Positions 1 to 10,789 of a DNA stretch of 64,000 nucleotides are shown here, piece after piece. Position 1 is the first letter of the stretch. Each line of letters starts with the position of its first letter. The position numbers and the translations under genes were made by a program. The notes under the pieces were generated by a model. That model worked only from the letters and a program-made list of their open reading frames with translations, was not told the DNA's origin and searched no databases. Source of the stretch: Porites lobata (lineage: Eukaryota; Cnidaria; Anthozoa; Scleractinia; Poritidae); contig CALNXK010000040.1 of the NCBI GenBank assembly GCA_942486035.1, forward strand, positions 162,001 through 226,000, given 5' to 3'.

Positions 1-1407
1 CTCCTTGAGGTCACCAATCTCAGGAGAAAGTTCTTTTAGTTCGTTATCATCGAGATGCAGCCCTTTAAGCTTCTTCAGGTTCTGTATACTGCACGGTACC
101 CAGTCCAACTGATTTTTATTCACTCTCAACCACTTCAGCTCTTTTAGGTCACCAATTTCAGCAGGTAGTTCTGTGAAGTTGTTATTATCCAAGTACAGCC
201 CTTGAAGTCTTTTCAGCTTCTGTATGCTTGTAGGTAACCTAGCCAATTGGTTGTTACTCACACACAACTCCTTCAGATCGTTAAGGTAACCAATCTCAGC
301 AGGTAATTCAGTTAATTTATTATTATCCAAATACAGCACTTCAAGCTTGTTCAGCGTCTGTACACTGGTAGGTACACAACTTAACAGGTTGCTACTCACT
401 TTCAGCTCCCTTAGCTCCTTCAGGTCGCCAGTCTCAGAAACTAGTTCTGTTAAATTTGTATTATTCAAGTATAGCCCTACAAGGTTTTTCAGCTTCTGTA
501 TCCTGGCAGATACACAAACCAACGGGTTGTTACTCACACTTAGCCACTGCAGCTCCTTCAATTCACTAATCTCAGCCGGTAATTCTGTTATGTCATTATC
601 ATCGAAGTGTAGCCCTTTAAGCCTGTTCAGCTTCTGTATACTGGTAGGTACACAAATCAACTGATTGTTATTTACACGCAACCACTTAAGCACCTTCAGG
701 TCACCAATTTCAGCAGGTAATTCTGATAAATTGTTATTATCCAAATAAAGCCCCTCAAGCTTTTCCAGCTTTTGTATACTTGTAGGTAGAATAGCTAAAT
801 GGTTGTTGCTCACACTCAGCCACTTCAGTTCCATTGATTCACCAATCTCAGCAGGTAGTTCTGTGAGGTCGTTTTCATCAACGTGCAGTCCTTCAAGTTT
901 TGTCAGGTTCCTTATACTGGTAGGTACACAAACCAACTGATTGTTTCTCACACTCAGCCATCTCAGCTTCTTTAGACCCCCAATCTCAGTAGGTAGTTCC
1001 GTTAACTTGTTATGATTCAGGTAGAGCCCTTCAAGCCTGTTCAATTTCTGTATACTGGTAGGTATACAAATCAACTGGTTGTTACTTACACTCAGCTCCG
1101 TCAGCTTTTTCAGGTCGCCAACCTCGGCAGGTAGTTCAGTTAGTTTGTTTTCATCCAAGATGAGCCTGGTAAGATTTTTCAGCATGTTAATTCTTGCTGA
1201 TAATTCAGTCAGGTTATTTATATCCAGCCTAAGTTTTTGCACTTCACTCAGCTCAGTGACTTCGTCAGGTATCTTGGATAGCCCTTTTCCACTCAGATTC
1301 AAAACTGCCAATCCATCTTCACAATAAACCCAAGCTTTCAATTTTGTTGTTCTTGAATAATGCTCCGTTTTGAAACTATTAAAGGTAGTCTTATTCCTTT
1401 CTGTAAT
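1..1407 (-). CDS. Leucine-rich-repeat protein, large exon (partial, runs off left edge)
   Basis: The minus strand is open without a stop from about 1407 to position 1. After roughly 35 non-repeat residues (ending near AWVYCEDGLAVLNLSG) it encodes about 19 leucine-rich repeats of 23 residues. Two repeat types alternate: one like LSVSNNQLVCVPTSIQKL and one like LYLDNNNLTELPAEIGDL, giving a 138-bp higher-order unit. The pattern LxxLxLxxNxLxxLP is that of intracellular LRR proteins (SHOC2-like, LRR-ROCO, LRR-death proteins), so a cytoplasmic protein-binding scaffold is likely, but no effector domain is in view. The exon probably starts after a TTTTAG acceptor at 1408-1409; upstream exons and the C-terminus are not identified. 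The high identity between units suggests recent internal duplication. Family assignment beyond LRR is not possible here. Confidence 0.85.
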   Translation of the reverse strand, partial: MTERNKTTFNSFKTEHYSRTTKLKAWVYCEDGLAVLNLSGKGLSKIPDEVTELSEVQKLRLDINNLTELSARINMLKNLTRLILDENKLTELPAEVGDLKKLTELSVSNNQLICIPTSIQKLNRLEGLYLNHNKLTELPTEIGGLKKLRWLSVRNNQLVCVPTSIRNLTKLEGLHVDENDLTELPAEIGESMELKWLSVSNNHLAILPTSIQKLEKLEGLYLDNNNLSELPAEIGDLKVLKWLRVNNNQLICVPTSIQKLNRLKGLHFDDNDITELPAEISELKELQWLSVSNNPLVCVSARIQKLKNLVGLYLNNTNLTELVSETGDLKELRELKVSSNLLSCVPTSVQTLNKLEVLYLDNNKLTELPAEIGYLNDLKELCVSNNQLARLPTSIQKLKRLQGLYLDNNNFTELPAEIGDLKELKWLRVNKNQLDWVPCSIQNLKKLKGLHLDDNELKELSPEIGDLKE

Positions 1408-1524
1408 CTAAAATCATTAAGAACAGTTATCAGCATAATACACATTATTGTTAATTAGAGTACAAAAAAAAGGTTTAGTAAATGGTTTGAACCTAGGAGT
1501 CACGTTGTTAGTAGGTAGAATATG

Positions 1525-1900
1525 ACCGGGGGGGAGGGTACTCCCTATAATGGCCTATACGGGCTTCTGGTATATGAAAGGGCCGGGATTTTACTCGTTG
1601 AAGTATATAAAAGGGTAGGGAAATCAGTCACCCGGTCTGTGAAAAGGCCCAAAAGGGCTAACAGATGAATTTTATGGATTTATAAAGTCGAGAAAACGTT
1701 CTATTTTTGTGATTGATTCCTATTTAAAAGACAGTGAATTTACAGCATTTAAAAGGGATGCAAAGTTCTAAACAAGGTAAGTGAAAGGGGTACCATTTGT
1801 CAAAAGAAGGTATACGAAAGGGGTATCTTTTTCATGAAAAATGGTATATAAGGGGTTGGACCTCGGGGGAGCCTCCCCGTATAAACATTTGTTGAGTCAG
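1525..1900. repeat. Dispersed G-rich-ended repeat
   Basis: AT-rich sequence bounded by G-tracts: it opens with GGGGGAGGGTACTCCCTATA and closes with CTCGGGGGAGCCTCCCC, with internal short motifs such as GTATATGAAAGGG and AAAGGGGTA repeated. It resembles the G-tract-ended elements at 3716-4029 and 41003-41173 and the element at 21326-21676, but exact ends are not clear. No coding potential. The flanks 1408-1524 and 1901-2405 show nothing I can name. Confidence 0.4.
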
Positions 1901-2405
1901 GCTCCCCTCTCCCGGGAATATGATCGTCCGGGTGAGTATAGTCTTAAATAGGATTGTTCAACCTGTGCGGTAGTCATCTTCAGAGTGAAAAGCAACAGGG
2001 CATGCCGTTAATGGTATTAACCCCGAGTAGTTATAACATGGTTATCTTTCAAGTCACGATGTCACTGGTCGTCAGTTAGTTAAACTCTGGTGTTAATTAT
2101 CGGCTAGTAGTAAGCAGTGCGTTTCGATCCGTCTTTTTTCATTGTAACAACGGTGGTTTATTTTTAGCCGAAATAGCCGGTTTGTTCAATCATTAGCAGA
2201 CTTAGCAAGGACCAACAACATAAGCATTTTTCTTTTTCTCAGGAAAAATATCATTTCAAACTTCATTTAGTACAAAAGTGACATTTCAAGGTTGAGACAA
2301 TGTTGGTTCAGCCCTGTGAAATTTAATCATATATCATTAAAATCAAAGAAAAATTGAAAATTGCCCTAATTACCCATGATGCAACTATGAGCGTGAACTC
2401 CTCCA

Positions 2406-3256
2406 TTGAGGCGATCAGTGTGTGGTACATATTTAATTGGACGGCTGAGATTTACATCTTGTTCCGAAATAGTTACAAACGGTAGTGAGAGCAAACTCCA
2501 AGAAGCTCTGGATGACCTTTCGAGACAAGCGAGTCTCGATGGGTTCCAACTGAATGAGGCCAAGTGCAAAGAACTTCGAATTGGATTCTCCAACAGCAAC
2601 CACGACTTTGAACCCCTAGTCCTAAATGGCAAACCCCTTGAATTAGTCACCAGTGCCAAATTGCTAGGCTTGACCATTAGCCACGATTTAAAGTGGAACA
2701 TGCACACCTCTGAACTAATTAGAAAATGTTCCTCTCGTCTCTACTTTTTACGTCAACTCAAGAGATCCCGAGTGGCACCAACTGAACTGGTGCAATTCTA
2801 TGTGACATGTATTAGGCCCGTCCTGGAATACGCAAGTCCTGTATTCCATCGTTCTCTACCAAACTACATCAGTGAAGATTTGGAACGGATCCAAAGAAGG
2901 GCTTTCAGAATCATCTATCCTGACCTGTCATATAGTGTAGCATTAGAAACAGTTGGCCTACCGAAACTTCATGAGAGGAGAGAAAAGATTTCAATCGATC
3001 TGTTTGACGAGATCGTCTGTAACTCCACCCACAGTCTCCATAGCCTCCTCCCCCAAAGGAAGAGTCGTAAATATGCACTGAGACGCAAAAGTGATTTCAC
3101 TCTCCCCCTATGTAAAACCAAGCGTTTGAAGAAAAGTTTTATTTTTAGCCATGTCTATAAGATGTAGATAATTTTTCTTATTTTCTCTTTGTTATCATCA
3201 GTATTTGTAAATATCCCGTAATTCAGCCTATGGCTGCAATGGTGTTTATAATAAAG

Positions 3257-3344
<88 letters not shown>
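2406..3344 (+). mobile_element. LINE (non-LTR retrotransposon) 3' fragment, 5'-truncated
   Basis: The reading frame 2406-3167 encodes the C-terminal part of a non-LTR reverse transcriptase after the catalytic YADD block: KCKELRIGFSNSN, then KLLGLTISHDLKWNMH (the LGV-type motif), then FYVTCIRPVLEYASPVFH and LERIQRRAFRII, all typical of the thumb region of LINE-family proteins. The frame ends at TAG 3165-3167. A polyadenylation-like AATAAA follows near 3248 and the element ends in a (TATC)n tract, which fits LINEs whose 3' end is a microsatellite. The catalytic palm and endonuclease are missing, so the copy cannot be autonomous. Confidence 0.85.
3256..3344 (+). repeat. (TATC)n microsatellite at LINE 3' end
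   Basis: About 22 tandem TATC units directly following the AATAAA of the LINE fragment. Position and orientation suggest it is the element's own 3' repeat that expanded. Confidence 0.95.
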
Positions 3345-3346
<2 letters not shown>

Positions 3347-3715
3347 CTAGATTCACCAAATATTGTTTCAGGATGAGTGCGTTTTATATTGCAGTTGAGT
3401 AATTAAGACATACGTAATAGCTTTCGTTGGTTCTCAATGGTTATGACGAAATCTCTACAAATTAAGAGCGTGACGTAAGCAAAGAAGAAAAGGAAGGATA
3501 TTGGTGCTATTGTAAGTTTTCTCAAAACAGAAACTTCAGAGTACGCCCACGCAACATTAAAAGAAGTTACCGGTACCGTAAGCACAAATTTGTGACGATG
3601 ATAAGAGGAGTGCAGATTACGCGCTTGACATAGTATTTGATGATCTTTAAGTCAATTCAAAAACAAGTTCCAATAATAAGGGAAATTCAAAAATGGCGGA
3701 TCCAAGATGGCGGCC

Positions 3716-4029
3716 CCGGGGGGGGGGGGGACTCCTTATATGAAATGGGTGGAGATGCTCGTCGTCTCCCTTAGGGGTATAAATTTCGGATTTTGGTCTC
3801 ACTTAGGGTGTTCTGGGCAAAACGCCATCACGTTTAGCCGTGAAGGTCTCGTTTAGGGTTGCACGCGAAAAAATATAAAAATATATATATTGTCTGTGTT
3901 TTAACATGGTCTCTTTTAGGGGTCAAAAAAAGCTTGGGCCCCGCCCAGGATCGGTCTCGTTTAGGGGTTTAATTCAAAATTGCCTATGAGCATCCCCACC
4001 CCTTTCATATGCGGAGTCCCCCCCCATGG
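3716..4029. mobile_element. Non-autonomous G-tract-ended DNA element with 10-bp target duplication
   Basis: The ends are inverted: CCGGGG followed by GACTCCTTATATGAAATGGG at the left, and CATCCCCACCCCTTTCATAT with GCGGAGTC and a C-tract at the right. The 10-mer GATGGCGGCC lies directly outside both ends (3706-3715 and 4030-4039), a likely target-site duplication. Internally the phrase GTCTC..TTAGGG recurs several times. No open frame. A shorter relative is at 41003-41173. Confidence 0.7.
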
Positions 4030-4312
4030 GATGGCGGCCGTCTGAAAATCGCAATGGTAATTGTGTTACTGACTGAAAAATGAACTCCTGATCTCATATT
4101 CAGTATGACATCATGACATTATACCAAACTATATACCAGATGATCCACCAAGAATTACTTGTTACAAGGCTACGGATATACTCTGTACGTTCCAAGTTTT
4201 ACAGTCGGAACCTAAATTCTGTTGAAATTACGAAGGAACAGAGAAGTCAGTCCCACGTCTCAAGGGACCAAGAAAGCCCGTTACGAAAGGGGTTAATATA
4301 CATACATTTATC

Positions 4313-4425
4313 GGATCAATTTAGGCTTCTGGGAAACTGCAAACCTACCCCTCCCCTAAGCCCTCATTTTGTCCTAAGTAACAAGTAACTGTTAATGTTA
4401 GCTTAGGGGAGGGGTAAAAGCTTCT
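4313..4425. mobile_element. Palindromic MITE, GGATCAATTTAGG family (truncated right arm)
   Basis: The left arm runs GGATCAATTTAGGCTTCTGG through ACCTACCCCTCCCCTAAG; the right arm AGCTTAGGGGAGGGGTAAAAG is its reverse complement, then breaks off. Three more copies lie at 42558-42650, 43697-43834 and 54322-54457; the last is full length with an 8-bp target duplication. Confidence 0.75.
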
Positions 4426-4429
4426 GATG

Positions 4430-7066
4430 CAGTTCCTGTCACACTGAAATGACTAGACTAAGTGTATAGATTAACTCGAAAGTTTAAAATTAAATTATGC
4501 ATAAAAGAAAATTCTTGGTCAACGTTACAATTTGCTACAATGATCTGTTGCTTGTTGCAGCAAATAAATATAAGAATTAGAGTGTGTTCTGAAGTTTCGA
4601 TGCCGTATTTAGCGATTTAGCGTCATTGTCAAGAATAAGGTTCTTAAACAGTCAATAGTTGTTTCTTAAATATTAAAAGAGATCAGCTAACTAGCTTTTG
4701 AAGTGAGAATCCGTGGAAATCGTGTCTGACTGAACATTCAATAATGGTTTGCACTATTTGGAATGAAGAACATCTCATACACGAGGCAGTCGAATTTGCC
4801 GCGACACATCCTGAAGACGTAAAAGTTCTTGGTCATCGATAGTTTTTTTAGTCTTACGTTGTTGTTTTCCGTGGTTTTCATACCCGCCTTACTTATGAAG
4901 GATTTAAACTTGACAATCATTAATCATAACTTTATTCCTTCATAGGTATCCTTACTATTAAAATACCGACGCACATATTTGATTGCTAATTAACTCAACT
5001 CTCAGTTTCTTCCAACTTTGACTGTTAAAACTCTATTCTTGGTAACGATGCCCCTTAAATCTAAACGCTGTGAGTTGAGCTTTATAAACTTTAAAAAAAT
5101 GCTACTGTGCATTATTCACGGTTCAAAGATTAGTAAAATTAATGATCATACCGACCAAGAGATAATAAGGATTATTCTCATTTTTCTCTCTTGTACAGAC
5201 CTAAACATTTTTTGAAAAAATGGCTGATATTTATCGTAGCCTTTGATTGAAGATTACACTGACCGATCTCCTCCGAACAAAATAAAATTCAAAATTGTTT
5301 TTAAACTTATGCAGTTTCCTTACCGTTTAGTTGCCGAATTGTTCAAGGGGAAACTTTAACTCGGCTGACAATCGCTGAGTTTGATGAGAAGTGCCTCAGC
5401 TGGCTACTCAGAACGGTGTGGTTCTGTACTCTACATACTTCGAAACCGAACCACACTCAAATTTAGATCGACTTATATAAAATTTCCGTTTCTGCAGCTA
5501 AAAAACTAACTTTTGGTCGTAAAAGTTTGTCGAACTTCCGCCTTAAATGAAATACAATGCAAATTCAGTGACTCGGCACATTTTTCACTGGTAGTCCCTA
5601 AAAGCGTATAAATAACATGGTCATTCAAATCAGACAACTCTTACCTTTGAGGAACAAGGCACTGATCTGAAAAAGAAACGTTTTCAATTTCTTTTTCTGT
5701 TGTTTTACCCGAAGCTTGTTGTAAACTACGTAACGCGGCGCGATATACAAAAAGATGTCAAGTACTCAATACACAAAGAAAGGCGTAAACTGCGCAATAC
5801 AACTGTAAACCGCTCTTTCAATATCTAGTAATTTGCTAAATTTCTCGGGGAAAAATTTTTCTGCAAAGTGGCAAATTGCTAAATGACTACAAAAGTACAA
5901 AACAGTCTTTTCATTTTGTTTATTGCCAAAACATTAACGAAAATGACTTACGCTCTTGAGGTTCAACTTCTTTTAAAGTGTGCGAAAGAGCACAGGGAAT
6001 CGAAAGTAAGAAAAAGCCTTAATTCCGCCAAAACAGTGGAACGATGACACGCAAAATATGACAGATTTTAAATAAATGGATAATTGAAGCGCTCGAACGG
6101 AGAGAAATTTAAAGAAATACTGAAAATAGACCTCTGGACTGTTGGTTGACATTACGACTCACTCTGGTTTTAAAAACAATCTATTTGCCGTCTATTTCAC
6201 AGAAAAAAGGCTCAGGTTGCAAGATATTGTGTATTTTACAGGCTATGGCGTATATTACACAGTTACAACCTTTGGTTTTGTGCTTTGCATTGTACATTTT
6301 GTAACACTAAAATACACTTCCCTCTTTGACCAGTTTCGACTTAAGAGAACTTTACCCTCTGTTAAGTTTAAGAAACTGAGCCGAGCCGAGCCGACTCAGT
6401 GTAACTAGCCAGTTTGAAGCTCTGTTCTGCACTTCCGGGCAATGATTTCATTCGAAATAATTATGAAATGTTGGCCAAATCTATGAGGAATGTGCTATTA
6501 TTTACCAATCTTGCATGAAAACATGCTACAGTGGAACACACTAAAATAAAACAAGACGTTTTCAGTAAAACAAGGACAGTGATCTTTTAAGAACTAAGTC
6601 TAAATCAAAGCATATTTAGTGCAGAAAACCGCAAGTGCTTTCGTCCAAAAAATAATAACAAGGCCCCACGTAAGGGAAAAGGCAGAAAAAGTGTTTCTCG
6701 CAGAGGCGGGAGCGACAAGGTACAATTATGTTCAAAATTCTTCGCAGTCCTACGAAAAACAAAGAGTTTGTTAGATGTTAATCATAATTCCCTGCCAAGT
6801 AAGGCCCAACTGTATTATTGGTTATCCAGCTTTATACCAAGTTATCGACAAACTTGGTACATAGTGAAAAGAAATGCGAATTGCGAAGAAGTGAAGAAAA
6901 TAAATATGCGTTATTGACCAAGCTTTTTTGGTCGGGCTGGGTACATTGACCTCGTTCTTTTTTGCTTTTCATGCGCACGTGAGCGATGGCAGCTCATGAC
7001 AGATATTTTTGTACACAATCCCTAGAGTGAGGAGTAGAAACAAGGCTTGAAACGAATTAATAATCA
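4430..7066. other. Intergenic, nothing recognised
   Basis: AT-rich sequence with only short open frames that lack codon-like bias or recognisable motifs. No RNA gene, tandem array or clear transposon ends were seen here. Confidence 0.5.
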
Positions 7067-7307
7067 GGGCCGAGTTGTTCAGAGCTAGGTTAAGATAACT
7101 CAGGGTTAGTGCGAGATTTGAATTCAGATTTGAAAGCTTAAAAAGCATTTTAGTTTTAATTCTTTTTGTCCACAAGTTGATGATTGGAAGTTCTAAAAAT
7201 TACAGAGAAAATTGTCCGAGAAGATGCTTTTGAACATAAGAAAAAGAAACCAGGGTTAAATTTAACCCCGGGTTAAGCGCTAATCGGCCTTCGAACAACT
7301 GGGCCCA
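7067..7307. mobile_element. MITE with GTTGTTCGAAGG-type inverted ends
   Basis: The left end GGGCCGAGTTGTTCAGAGCT and the reverse complement of the right end (GGGCCCAGTTGTTCGAAGGC) match as imperfect inverted repeats. Just inside, the left end has GGTTAAG..CTCAGGGTTAG and the right end AGGGTTAAATTTAACCCCGG. About 240 bp, non-coding. Confidence 0.6.
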
Positions 7308-8579
7308 GGTTTTTAGAATCACGTTTACGATAAACGGCGAACGTCAATATGTACCATGTGGACAAGTCCCGTTTACTCTTTATCATATGTACAGAAAAAG
7401 AAATAGTTTCATGCCAGGCTCTTCCATAAGGATGAAAACACTCATTCTTTATCTGTTCATTTCCTGATTTAAAAAATCAATCGAGACTAGCCCAGCAGGG
7501 TACCAAGGAAGCAAGTGTCTGCTTATGTAAATGAGAGATAAATCAACTGTAAAATAGCCTGTTCCAAGCTCTCAGCATGGATGATAGAAAGACTTTCTAT
7601 TATCCATGCTCTCAGATAGTAGAAATGACGCTTTAAGTGTAAGGCACGCGAAAATATAAGCGACTATCTCGGAGATTCGTGCTCTCTAATTTTCGCGGAC
7701 TTGGACTATCTCGGAGCCCGCAACAGGCTAAGTGTAAATACAAAATTGTAGCATTTTTTTTGCATTTTCTTTGTTTGTTTCCTACCAGTTCGGAATTTAC
7801 AAATCCACAACAAATGACATGAAGGAAATTAACTTGTTGAATCAATGATGTTTCCGAGTGAGCTTTTGAAAGATACTATATGGCTTATTTGACTGGTTAG
7901 TTCATATGGTAATCTTCGTTGTACTCCTCGTTTAGGTGGCTCGATAGGGTTTTTGAGGGTCAATACCTCCACCATGAACAATGATTTGGAAAAATTACCA
8001 CCACAGCTGTATTAGATTATGATGAAAAATTGTCATAATCAGGGTTAAAACGACATTGGAGTTGTCATAGTAACGAAATGAGGCCATTACCTATTTTACT
8101 TGCAGCTGAATTTTTTGCACTGGGAACTGTCCGTCCAAAATCTTTTACGGAAACTAGAAAGTTCCGGGCTCCTTAATAACATGCAGAATAAAACTTTAAA
8201 GGGGAAAAAATAAACAATTATCCATGTTTAACAAAACCTCTTTTAAGACTTTTAAGCAAGGCATCTTTTTCTGATCTGATCCATTTGTTACCCCTCCGCG
8301 TTTCAACAATCCTTCCTTAACAAATCCAGTGCCCGTTTCACAAATCAAGAGCTATCTCAGGACATACCCAAACGAACCACATGCAGGTTTAGATTGACTT
8401 GTTATAGGGTCTTCTGGGAATAGCTGGCGATCAACTGGCAGGCTCAAAAACGAGAGGGGAGGGGAGAAGATATTCCCTTTTGCTCTTTTTTCTCCCCCTC
8501 CCACTCCCCCTCCACCGAAGCCTGCCTGGTAACATGCCTGGTATGCCTGTGGTTCCGAAAAGGCAAAATGGCGGTCATC
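7308..8579. other. Intergenic, nothing recognised
   Basis: No gene-like frame or clear repeat ends. A small inverted motif (AGAAAGACTTTCT, near 7585) and a purine/pyrimidine-rich patch near 8450-8515 are the only landmarks. Confidence 0.5.
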
Positions 8580-8587
8580 AGAGTGAC

Positions 8588-9029
8588 ACTAGCAGCTAAA
8601 TACAGGAATTGCACCGACCTGTGATTGGAAGATAAAAATAGTATTTCAGTGACGATGACGTGACAATTCGTTACGTTAGCCGTTTCAAGAGTAATGGTTT
8701 TTACACGAAAAAGACAGTCCACAGGAAAATACAATATAATATTAAATATTTCTCAAAGACAAACAGTGCAGTATTCTTTTGAAGTCGGCTGACTCACTAA
8801 GAGTGTCTTATCGAAGTTGAAGTTCAACTGTCGCAAATCGGATAACTTCACTGAGTGATTCTGAGATGAAACCTTTTGTCTGCATCCACATTGATCTTAG
8901 ATTTTACCACTTACATATTGAAGAAAAGCCATAAACAGAGCTTCAATGTCCACGTACACCCGACTGAACCTCGGTGCGATTCCTGCAGATACCGCTGTTC
9001 AAACTAAATGCAGGAATTGCACCGGACGC
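8588..9029 (+). repeat. Left terminal inverted repeat of the 8588-10636 element
   Basis: 442 bp, reverse complement of 10187-10636 apart from scattered substitutions and one indel of about 8 bp (around TAAGAGTGTC). Short motifs like CAGGAATTGCACCG occur at both ends of the arm, making a repeat within the repeat. Confidence 0.85.
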
Positions 9030-9363
9030 TTTGTAGATCCCTTGCATAATGTACTTTTAACATATCTTTAACATCAGATATGCCAAAACATTGGGAGCCA
9101 TGCTGCAGATAATAGTAACCCTTCTCTTCTTTCTGCCAGAAGCTTAGCTGCTTATCCCATGTTGTTAACAGACTAAACGGTGGTATTGTTTTCAATGAAA
9201 AGGGGTTTGTTGTAATTCTTGGAGAATCTGACACAACAACATCACCATCAGCATTTCGAGGGGATTTTGTGGGGGGTAAATTGAATTCAAAGGCCTCTCT
9301 CCTGGTATGGCTGGTAAGGGCAGAAGAGGTTACTTGCTTACTGCACTTTTGCCAGTCACCAGC
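9004..9363 (-). CDS. Host-like exon captured in the transposon (unknown protein)
   Basis: An open minus-strand frame follows an acceptor-like CTATTCCATGCAG (AG at 9364-9365) and reads about 119 residues before a stop at 9004, inside the left inverted repeat. Composition is protein-like (for example TTWDKQLSFWQKEEKGYYYL and SDVKDMLKVHYARDLQ) and unlike the surrounding noise frames. It may be the last exon of a gene fragment captured by the element, or chance. No family recognised. Confidence 0.35.
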   Translation of the reverse strand, partial: AGDWQKCSKQVTSSALTSHTRREAFEFNLPPTKSPRNADGDVVVSDSPRITTNPFSLKTIPPFSLLTTWDKQLSFWQKEEKGYYYLQHGSQCFGISDVKDMLKVHYARDLQSVRCNSCI

Positions 9364-10186
9364 CTGCATGGAATAGAGTTCAGATTCATTCAGATGAGTG
9401 TTTAGTCATTGACTGCCCTCAACTCCCTCCCCCCCCCAAAAAAAAAATGAATAAAAAATATAAATCAATGTAGAAATGTTATCCACAGGTACACAAAGTG
9501 TAAATACAAGAGCTAATTTCAGCAAACTCTTACAGGTGGACCGCCTTTTTCCTAAATTTTGCGAGTGAACATGACATGTAACTCTATTAGCTTAAAACAA
9601 GCATTGACTCGTCTTTAGTTTCTCCACAGACTTTTTTTTCTGCGAAAACTCAACCCCACCCACCCACCCCCTGTGGCAGGTCAAATGGTCCTCGCAGCTA
9701 CGTGCTGAAACGCAATGATTATTCGGTTTGCTGAAAAGGGGATTTTTGTTTCTTCCAAAGGACATGATGGGATTTAACCAGGCTGTTTAGGTGACCATTA
9801 TTTTTACATTGCTGAGGTATTTCAGATTCGATATACTCACCAAGGAGAGCATGTTACACTTGTAAAGTCAAGCAGTAAAAAAAAAAAAGGCAAAGAACAA
9901 TCAGCCCGAGGTTTAGATGACCTTTAGTCAGGATCCTATAACCCCTGCTTCAGTATAATTTAACTTCGAATACAAGTGATGTGTTATTTCCAGTGGCCTA
10001 AGTCTTGTCCTATCAAGCGAAAATCAAAACGCGAGAAAATCAATTAAAGTTTCCCGCGGCTATTTAATTTATGCCAAGTTGCGCATTCGACCAATGAGCG
10101 TCCGGTGTATTCTCGTTCCCAGAGCCCGTCTTTCTTGGTCACGTGCTCTTTTTGTTACAACTTAGAGTGACTCTGGGGACGAGAAC

Positions 10187-10636
10187 GCGTCCGGTGCAAT
10201 TCCTGCATTTAGTATGAACAGCGGTATCTGCAGGAATCGCACCGAGGTTCAGTCGGGTGTACGTGGACATTGAAGCTCTGTTTATGGCTTTTCTTCAATA
10301 TGTAAGTGGTAAAATCTAAGATCAATGTGGATGCAGACAAAAGGTTTCATCTCAGAATCACTCAGTGAAGTTATCCGATTTGCGACAGTTGAACTTCAAC
10401 TTCGATAGGACATTGACTCTTAGCGAGCTAGTCAGCCGACTTCAAAAGAATACTGCACCGTTTGTCTTTGAGAAATATTTAATATTTTATTGTATTTTCC
10501 TGTGGACTGTCTTTTTCGTGTAAAAACCATTACTCTTGAAACGGCTAACGTAACGAATTGTCACGTCATCGCCACTGACATACTATTTTTATCTTCCAAT
10601 CACAGGTCGGTGCAATTCCTGTATTTAGCTGCTAGT
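10187..10636 (-). repeat. Right terminal inverted repeat of the 8588-10636 element
   Basis: 450 bp, reverse complement of 8588-9029. It ends 153 bp before the ATG at 10790, so promoter or transcription-start signals of the downstream gene could lie in it. Confidence 0.85.
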
Positions 10637-10789
10637 AGAGTGACACTAACGATATACCTTAATTTGGGTAAGGGAAATTCCCCGACCCCTTCTCGTCTAG
10701 TGCTATCTGGTTCGGATTTCACTAGACGATGGCCATGTGAAAATTTGCTATTATACTTTGACGTTCTGACGATCTATCTGATCTGATTC

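Larger units (their letters stand above)
8588..10636. mobile_element. 2.05-kb DNA element with ~445-bp terminal inverted repeats and 8-bp target duplication
   Basis: The left arm (8588-9029) and right arm (10187-10636) are near-identical reverse complements, with outermost bases ACTAGCAGCTAAATACAGG and CCTGTATTTAGCTGCTAGT. The octamer AGAGTGAC lies directly outside both ends (8580-8587 and 10637-10644). Arms of this length with an 8-9-bp duplication are typical of Mutator-like elements; assignment to that group is inference because no transposase is present. The 1.16-kb interior holds one host-like frame on the minus strand (9004-9363). The right end lies about 145 bp upstream of the DED/SH2 start codon, so the right arm is in that gene's promoter or 5' leader region. 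Confidence 0.8.

Noticed and set aside
347..1327. Plus-strand open frames rich in Ser/Leu
   Set aside because: They are antisense to the in-frame LRR exon and merely reflect its repeats.
8444..8734. Minus-strand frame similar to the plus-strand frame at 10490-10786
   Set aside because: Both are translations of the two terminal inverted repeats of one transposon, not paralogous genes.
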